Assembly (NCBI GenBank): GCA_965116715.1 | Contig: OZ220724.1 | Location: forward strand, 1,922,001-1,986,000 | Direction of reading: 5' to 3' | DNA: 64,000 nt | Source of the DNA: Poriferisodalis sp965116715 | GTDB lineage: Bacteria > Actinomycetota > Acidimicrobiia > Acidimicrobiales > Poriferisodalaceae | In this document: piece by piece, positions 58,954-64,000 of the stretch | How the letters are laid out: the number at the start of each line of letters is the position of its first letter | How positions within the stretch are numbered: position 1 is the stretch's first letter | The notes under the pieces: model-generated | Told to the model about the DNA's origin: nothing | Seen by the model: the letters and a program-made list of their open reading frames with translations, nothing else | The model's database searches: none | Made by a program: the position numbers and the translations under genes

Positions 58954-60318
58954 CTATTGGTCGCCGACTGATGCCAAGCGGAATACGGTGCCGATGGCGC
59001 TGAGCACGTAGAGCTCGCCGTCGGCGTCCTCGCCGAAGGACACCAGCGTGCTGCGCGGCACCGACACGCCCAGATCAATGCGCTCTGCCACGCCATCGGG
59101 GCCGCGCACCAAGCCCCACAGTTCGCCGGTGCAGTAGTCGCCGAAGATATAGGTGCCCCAGAGCGCCTTGATCGCCTCGCCCCGGTACACGTAGCCACCG
59201 GTCACCGAACAACCTTCGGGGTGCGGGTACGTGTACACCGGGAACACAAGATCGGCCGGCATCTCACCGCCGGAGAACCGCTCGTTGCCCTCGAACAGCG
59301 GCCAGCCCAGATTGGCGCCCGGCGACCAGCCGTCGGCTGCCGGCAGGACATGGATCTCCTCGATGAGGCTCTGACCGACATCGGCAATCCACAGGTCGCC
59401 GGTGAGCCGATCGAACGAGAAGCGCCACGGGTTGCGAGCCCCGTACGCCCACACCTCCGGTGCGCCGCCGGATCCGAACGGGTTGCCGTCGGGAATCCCG
59501 TAGCCACGGCCGCTCGGCGGGTCGGGGTCGATGCGCACCAGGGTGCCCAGCAGGGTGTCGCGGTCCTGGCCCTGTTCGTAGATGTCGTTGGCACCGCCGC
59601 CGTCACCGAAGCCGATCCACAGGTTCCCGTCGGGGCCGAAGGTCAGATCGCCGCCGTTGTGATTGCAGGCGGGCTGGTCGAGGGCCAGCAGGATGCGGGT
59701 GCGGCCGATCTGGGGGACATCGCCCTCCATGGGCACGACGGCGATACGGCTGTTGCGCGCCGTGTCGGTATAGCTGAGATACAGCTCCTCGCCGTCAGGC
59801 GAGAACGTGATGCCCAGCAGCCCGTTCTCGCAGCCCTGGCTGACCTTTGGGCCGATGTCGGCTACGAGCAGCGGCGTGCCGCTGCCGCCGGACGGATCCA
59901 GCAGCCAGACCTGCCCGGTGAGCGTGGCGACGTAGCGCTGACCGGTACCAGGCTTGGCCGCGAGCGCGATCGGCACCGGTACCTCCGCCTCGGTCACCAA
60001 GGCGAACCTGGTCTCTGCGAGCGATTGCGTCGTCGTCGGCGCAGTCGGAGGTGCGGTCACCACAACGCTCGGCGGCGCGCTCTCCGGCGGGTTCATCGAA
60101 GCGTCGTTGGCTGAGACATGGGTGGTCGGCGATGGCGGATCGGTCGCCGGCGCTGCGGGGACGGTCTTCAGCGCCGGTGGCGCTGTCACGATGACGCTCG
60201 GTTCGCCGCTCGCACCCTGCGGTGACTGCTCGGGAGCCGGCTCGACGATGTCGCCAGCCCCGGACGAGCACGCGGCTGCCAGCAGCGCCCACCCAACCGT
60301 GGTCGCTGCGGCTCGCAT
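58954..60318 (-). CDS. Glucose/sorbosone dehydrogenase-like lipoprotein
   Basis: A secreted beta-propeller of the PQQ-dependent aldose dehydrogenase (YliI/GSDH) family. The signal peptide ends in a lipobox (ALLAAAC, residue ~17); a ~100-residue proline/threonine/serine-rich linker follows. The propeller contains CENGLLGITFSPDGEELYLSY, CNHNGGDLTFGPDGNLWIGFGDGGG with the conserved histidine, RIDPDPPSGRGYGIPDGNPF, WAYGARNPWRFSFD and CSVTGGYVYRG. Activity needs PQQ, whose synthesis genes are not seen here. It is convergent with the propeller gene. ATG 60318 (MRAAATTVGW) is chosen. Confidence 0.85.
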   Translation of the reverse strand: MRAAATTVGWALLAAACSSGAGDIVEPAPEQSPQGASGEPSVIVTAPPALKTVPAAPATDPPSPTTHVSANDASMNPPESAPPSVVVTAPPTAPTTTQSLAETRFALVTEAEVPVPIALAAKPGTGQRYVATLTGQVWLLDPSGGSGTPLLVADIGPKVSQGCENGLLGITFSPDGEELYLSYTDTARNSRIAVVPMEGDVPQIGRTRILLALDQPACNHNGGDLTFGPDGNLWIGFGDGGGANDIYEQGQDRDTLLGTLVRIDPDPPSGRGYGIPDGNPFGSGGAPEVWAYGARNPWRFSFDRLTGDLWIADVGQSLIEEIHVLPAADGWSPGANLGWPLFEGNERFSGGEMPADLVFPVYTYPHPEGCSVTGGYVYRGEAIKALWGTYIFGDYCTGELWGLVRGPDGVAERIDLGVSVPRSTLVSFGEDADGELYVLSAIGTVFRLASVGDQ

Positions 60319-60389
60319 CGGCTTCACAGGGCGACGGTAGCCACGCAGGCCATGCAGAATGACGCGGAGCCACAAGCCAAGGACAACGC

Positions 60390-60881
60390 ATGAACGACAC
60401 CGGCGACGCAGTGACGTGGGCAGATTTCGAGGCGGCGTGCGGAGATCTGGCCCAGCGAGTGCAGCAGCGATTTGAAGCTCATCCTCACGCGGTCATGGCC
60501 ACGATCCGTGCCGACGGCTCGCCGCGGCTGTCCGGCATGGAAGCGCCGATACGCGACGGCCACTTGTGGCTCGGCATGGACAGCGCCTCGGTGAAGGCCC
60601 GCGACCTGCGGCGCGACCCCCGGTTCGGGCTGCATTCCACGCCCGATGACGAAGACCTGGCAGGTGGCGATGCACGTATCGACGGGCGGGTGGCCGAAGC
60701 CGACGACGACCTCGCGGCGCTGTTCGCTCAAGGGCATCACCACGAGATCGACGACCCGACCCGCGTCGCGGTGTTCACCGCCAAGATCAGCCGTGCAGTG
60801 CTCGTGCGCGTCGAAGCACACCACCTCGTCGTCGAGACCTGGATGCCGTCCGGCGGACTGACCGAGCGCCGGATCAGCTAG
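60390..60881 (+). CDS. Pyridoxamine 5'-phosphate oxidase-like flavin/F420-binding protein
   Basis: A 163-residue split beta-barrel protein: VMATIRADGSPRLSGMEAPIRDGHLWLGMDSASVKARDLRRDPRFGLHS is the standard PNPOx-like pattern. A function in B6 synthesis is unlikely for this small type; it may be an F420- or flavin-dependent reductase or a haem-degrading relative. It is divergent from the sugar dehydrogenase-like gene. Confidence 0.75.
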   Translation: MNDTGDAVTWADFEAACGDLAQRVQQRFEAHPHAVMATIRADGSPRLSGMEAPIRDGHLWLGMDSASVKARDLRRDPRFGLHSTPDDEDLAGGDARIDGRVAEADDDLAALFAQGHHHEIDDPTRVAVFTAKISRAVLVRVEAHHLVVETWMPSGGLTERRIS

Positions 60882-60932
60882 GACGCACCACCCGGCCCAG
60901 TTCGTCTCGGCCGATGCAGCCAGGCCAGCCGC

Positions 60933-61165
60933 GTGCCGCGAGACGACCCGAGCAGTGGATTCCTCTCGATCCGGACGTTGACCGCGTTCTCGTTGGCATT
61001 CGGCTGGACCGGCGTCCTCATGAAGCAAGCCGACCACTCCACCGCCCTGTCGGTCGGCGTCGCTATCGCGGCCGGCCTTGCAGTGTTCCTTGCCGTGGGC
61101 TTCTTGTAGCGCTCATTTGCGAAGCTCGGCGAGAGCGGCTCGGTCGACTACCAGTCCGCTGTCGT
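60933..61165 (+). pseudogene. Remnant of an NfeD-like membrane protein gene
   Basis: One frame reads FLSIRTLTAFSLAFGWTGVLMKQADHSTALSV, then a hydrophobic GVAIAAGLAVFLAVGFL, the membrane start of the NfeD/YqiJ-like proteins that precede flotillin genes. A TAG at 61107–61109 interrupts it, and the frame continues RSFAKLGESGSVDYQSAVV before running directly into flotillin sequence in another frame. The beta-barrel half is missing, so a deletion appears to have joined the two genes. Confidence 0.55.
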
Positions 61166-61167
61166 CG

Positions 61168-61458
61168 CGCTTCAAGCGCTGCCCGTCCGACCGGATCCTC
61201 GTGGTCTATGGACGCGTCGGTGGGGAGGGCCAGTCGGCGAGGTGCCTGCACGGCGGTGGCGCCATGGTGTGGCCCATTGTGCAGGGCTATGCGTACTTGG
61301 ATCTCACGCCGATCCCCATCGAGATCAAGCTCCAGGGAGCGCTCTCCCAGCAGAACATCCGGGTCAATACGCCCGCGACGTTCACCGTCGGGATCTCCAC
61401 CGAGCCCGGCGTCATGCAGAACGCCGCGGAGCGGCTGCGCCAGATTGCGGAGCAGCTT
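61168..61458 (+). pseudogene. Flotillin gene fragment
   Basis: Beginning RFKRCPSDRILVVYG and running through MVWPIVQGYAYLDLTPIPIEIKLQGALSQQNIRV and TPATFTVGISTEPGVMQNAAERL, this is clearly the start of the flotillin/SPFH domain. The similarity then fades, and the frame has no SPFH remainder or coiled-coil tail (flotillins are usually about 500 residues). There is no start codon in a sensible place and no membrane anchor in frame. Confidence 0.75.
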
Positions 61459-61630
61459 CGTGAGCGCACCGCGGACGCTCACGTCAGCGAAGCGGACGCC
61501 GCCGGGGCGGGGCTGCCGCGAGGTGCGGGCTTGCGCTTGGGCGGGCGCACGATGTCGTCGATGCCCAAAGCGGCTGCGGTGTCGTCGACGCAGGCCAACC
61601 CACCCCACCCCGATCTATCCGCGCGGCTTC
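61459..61630. other. Intergenic remainder after the flotillin fragment
   Basis: The flotillin frame stays open to 61713 but shows no recognisable domain. It may be decayed flotillin sequence. No other gene is supported here. Confidence 0.4.
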
Positions 61631-63220
61631 TTAGTTATTGCCTCCGTCGTCGGGCGCGACGGTTTCGGGCAGGTCGTCGGCGTCGTCGTCGGAGCCGGCG
61701 GCGTGGGGTGTGACGGTGAGGGTGTAGGTGCCTGTACTGCCGTCGAAGCTCTCGACGGCCACAAGTGCGCTGCCGGTGTAGTCCGCCTGCCAGATGATGC
61801 GAGATGCCGCCCAGTCGCCGTTGTCGGTGTAGTCGTCGTTGAACGCTATCTCGACAGCGCCGTGGTCATAGAGCGTCGCAGTGGAATCCCGTAGTGTTCC
61901 CAGCGTCACATCGATCTGGTAGGTGGTGTCCCACTCGGCCCAGAACACGAAGACGTCGACGTCGTCTTCGTGGTCTATCGCGCCCAGCGTGGCCTCGTTG
62001 AGACCGATCGATGTGGCCCAGTCCAAGTCGTCGGCGTGGTCGTCAAAGCCGGCGACGTCGGGTGTGACGGTGAGGTAGTAGGTGCCGGTGCTGGCGTCGA
62101 AGCTCTCGACGGCCACGAAGTGGTTGCCGGTGTAGTCCGCGCGCCAGACGATCCGCGACGCCGTGGTGTAGCCGTAGTCGTCGTCGTTGACGTCCATCTC
62201 GTATGCGCGGTCGTCATAGAGCGTCGCGATGGAGTCGGGCAGGGTTTCCAGCGCCACGTCGATCTCGTAGGTCGTGCCGGCTTCGGCCCAGAACACGAAG
62301 AAGTCGATGTCGCCGTCGTGGTCTATCGCTCCCGGCACGGTCTCGTAGTCATCCATGTGGGTGGCCCCGTCCAGGTCGTCGGAATGGTCGTCGACGTCGG
62401 CACCGGTGTCGTCATTGCCGGTGCCCGTCTCTGTGTCTTTGCCTGCGTCGTCGGGCTCGGTGGTCTCGGGACGCTTCTTGATCGTTATCTCACCCTCGCA
62501 GTCGGTGACGTCGCACTCGCCGTTGGTGGCCTCGCAGTCGCAGTCGGCGTCGGCGTCGGAGAAGGTCCACTCCATTTCGAGATCGAGACCGCACGCGAAG
62601 AGTGCGGCCAGCAAGTCGTCATCCTCAAGGGTCTGTTCACCTGATTCAGTCTCCGATAGCCAAGCGGCCACATTGACATCGGCCAGGAGGCGTCGCAGAC
62701 AGGACCTTCTGATTTCCTTGCTCGCGTCGGCGCTCGCGCCTTCCTCTTTCGTCCAAGCGTCCGCATCTGCAACCAACGCCGAGATGAAGAGCTCCTTGGC
62801 TGTCGCAGGTTCGACACACGAGGCCACCGGCTTCCAGAATCGGTCGACGCGCTCGTCATCGGACACCATGGGCTCGCCCAACACGGCTTCGAGGAGGTCG
62901 TGGTCGCCGGATTCGCGAATGCAATCCTGCTCGTCGCTCAAGAAGGTGTCGAACACCTCGCGCATCGTCGTCGACTCGTCGATGTCGAAACGGTCGTCGC
63001 CGACATCAGCCTGCGCCGCCGTGTTCTCTGCGGCGGTGTCGGTGCTTGATTCGGGCTGGGCGATCTCCGCATCCAGTCCTGAATCGTCGCTGGAAGCGGC
63101 CGGTGTCGATGAGGGATCGCTGCTGCACGCGACCGCGACGATCAGCGACAGGATCCCGAGAACTCTGGGCCAGGCGGCAACGGTGCTGCGGTGCCGGTGC
63201 AGGGCGGCGTTGGTTGACAT
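61631..63220 (-). CDS. Acidic lipoprotein with two PPC-type repeats
   Basis: A 529-residue exported lipoprotein; ATG 63220 has GGAGAG upstream, and the signal peptide ends in a lipobox (LIVAVACSS). Residues ~35–230 form an acidic helical region with several cysteines (CDCEATNGECDVTDCEGE). Two tandem bacterial pre-peptidase C-terminal (PPC) beta-sandwich repeats follow, each with AIDH(D/E)(G/D)D(I/V)D(F/V)FVFWAE, YEID/YQIDV, SRI(V/I)W(R/Q)ADYTG and TLTVTP. The C-terminus ends DDLPETVAPDDGG, nearly the same as the next gene. Probably a surface protein of unknown ligand. Confidence 0.75.
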   Translation of the reverse strand: MSTNAALHRHRSTVAAWPRVLGILSLIVAVACSSDPSSTPAASSDDSGLDAEIAQPESSTDTAAENTAAQADVGDDRFDIDESTTMREVFDTFLSDEQDCIRESGDHDLLEAVLGEPMVSDDERVDRFWKPVASCVEPATAKELFISALVADADAWTKEEGASADASKEIRRSCLRRLLADVNVAAWLSETESGEQTLEDDDLLAALFACGLDLEMEWTFSDADADCDCEATNGECDVTDCEGEITIKKRPETTEPDDAGKDTETGTGNDDTGADVDDHSDDLDGATHMDDYETVPGAIDHDGDIDFFVFWAEAGTTYEIDVALETLPDSIATLYDDRAYEMDVNDDDYGYTTASRIVWRADYTGNHFVAVESFDASTGTYYLTVTPDVAGFDDHADDLDWATSIGLNEATLGAIDHEDDVDVFVFWAEWDTTYQIDVTLGTLRDSTATLYDHGAVEIAFNDDYTDNGDWAASRIIWQADYTGSALVAVESFDGSTGTYTLTVTPHAAGSDDDADDLPETVAPDDGGNN

Positions 63221-63389
63221 CGGAATCTCTCCTTCATGGGTGCCTGTTGAGAACTTGCCGTTGTGGACGGGTCGGTCCCCTAGTGATGTTCCGTTCCAGC
63301 AGGTGATGGTGTTGTCGGTTCGCAGCCCGCACATGTGGCCGCTGCCGGCGGCCTCGGGGTGAGACGGTGAGGGTGTAGGTGCCTGCGCC
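63221..63389 (-). other. Remnant of RCC1-like and PPC sequence between two paralogues
   Basis: The frame upstream of the lipoprotein start encodes CGLRTDNTITCWNG (near 63290–63334), a typical RCC1-repeat segment, with no gene around it. Near 63357–63390 a GACGGTGAGGGTGTAGGTGC stretch repeats the 3' part of the PPC coding sequence. Both look like leftovers of recombination between repeat genes. Confidence 0.45.
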
Positions 63390-64000
63390 TTAGCCTTTGC
63401 CTGTGTCGTCGGGCTCGACGGTTTCAGGCAGATCGTCGGTGTCGTCGTCGAGGAATGCGGAGAGCGTGACGGTGAGGGTGTACGTGCCGGTGTCGGTGCC
63501 GGTGTACATGCCCCTGGGGCCCTGCACGGCTACGTAGTGGTCGCCGGTGTATTCCGCCCGCCAATGGATGCGCGACGCGTCCGTGTAGTTGTACTCGCCG
63601 GTGAGCTCGTAGGGACCGTCGCCATAGAGCGACGCGGTGGAGCCGGGCAGCGTTCCGAGCGCCACTTCGATCTGGTAGCGCATGCCTTGCTCGGCCCGGA
63701 ACACGAAATAGTCGGTGTCGCCTTCGACGTCTATCGCGCCGGGCACCGCCTCGCCGACGCTCACCGATGTGGCGCTGTCCGATGCGTCGGCGTGGTCGTC
63801 GAGGACGACGGTGAGGGTGTACGTGCCCCTGGAATCCCCCACGGCTACGTAATGGTCGCCGGTGTAGTCCGCCTGCCAGAGGACGCGCGACTCCCAAGTG
63901 TCATGTTCGTAACGGTCGAGATGTTGAGAGTGGGACACCAACTCGAACCCGTCAGCGTCATAGAGAATCGTTGTCGAGTTGGGCATCGATCCGAGCGCCA
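63390..64000 (-). CDS. PPC-repeat protein, 5' end beyond the window
   Basis: The C-terminal ~200 residues of a protein made of PPC-type repeats: one partial and one complete repeat are visible (SRVLWQADYTGDHYVAV; AIDVEGDTDYFVFRAEQGMRYQIEVALGTLPGS; SRIHWRAEYTGDHYVAV). It ends DDLPETVEPDDTGKG, a paralogue of the neighbouring lipoprotein's end. The frame stays open to the window edge, so the start lies outside; the internal ATG at 63986 is probably not the start. Confidence 0.75.
   Translation of the reverse strand, partial: ALGSMPNSTTILYDADGFELVSHSQHLDRYEHDTWESRVLWQADYTGDHYVAVGDSRGTYTLTVVLDDHADASDSATSVSVGEAVPGAIDVEGDTDYFVFRAEQGMRYQIEVALGTLPGSTASLYGDGPYELTGEYNYTDASRIHWRAEYTGDHYVAVQGPRGMYTGTDTGTYTLTVTLSAFLDDDTDDLPETVEPDDTGKG

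Overview
The window is GC-rich DNA from a bacterial chromosome, most likely a free-living actinobacterium. The evidence is the hpt–tilS–zinc-protease order known from mycobacteria, cell-wall-binding type 2 repeats, frequent GTG starts, and many genes with a TANNNT box 6–8 nt before the start codon and no ribosome binding site (leaderless transcription). Acidimicrobiia-like bacteria fit this, but that placement is inference; no 16S rRNA or other taxonomic marker is present.

Layout. 0.2–10 kb is housekeeping: polyprenyl diphosphate synthase, folate genes (folP, folB, folK), a beta-oxidation pair, a hotdog-fold protein, hpt, tilS and a zinc protease. A VapBC pair (10.0–10.7 kb) and tRNA-Thr(CGT) follow. 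11–20 kb reads leftward: amt, DUF368, topA, an MFS permease, tmk and holB, with a long inverted repeat between amt and DUF368. 20–28.6 kb is an osmoprotectant island: choline-sulfatase, a betaine/choline ABC transporter (binding protein, ATPase, fused double permease), choline dehydrogenase and a BetI-like TetR. Its ATPase–permease junction carries a tandemly duplicated 71-bp unit that creates two chained 24-residue ORFs.

28.6–35.5 kb is a defence and toxin–antitoxin zone. It holds a 43-residue leaderless peptide gene, a McrBC-type restriction pair whose McrB has a duplicated N-terminal module, a HigBA-like pair with both genes broken (a nonsense codon in the toxin and a 99-bp MITE-like insertion in the antitoxin), a lipoprotein, and a second Phd/PIN pair. 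35.5–41.7 kb has a membrane pyrophosphatase, NhaA, a STAS protein without its phosphorylation site, a luciferase-like oxidoreductase and a TetR regulator.

41.9–64 kb is rich in secreted proteins: a three-repeat CWB2 / beta-propeller / M6-type metalloprotease, two tandem CWB2-like / propeller paralogues behind the sdhCAB operon, a secreted sugar dehydrogenase-like lipoprotein, and two acidic PPC-repeat proteins (the last cut by the window edge). Between them are a MoxR ATPase/VWA pair, a tRNA-like sequence, a shortened glycoside-hydrolase-2-like protein, and remnants of an NfeD-like/flotillin pair. No CRISPR array, rRNA or intact transposase gene was seen.
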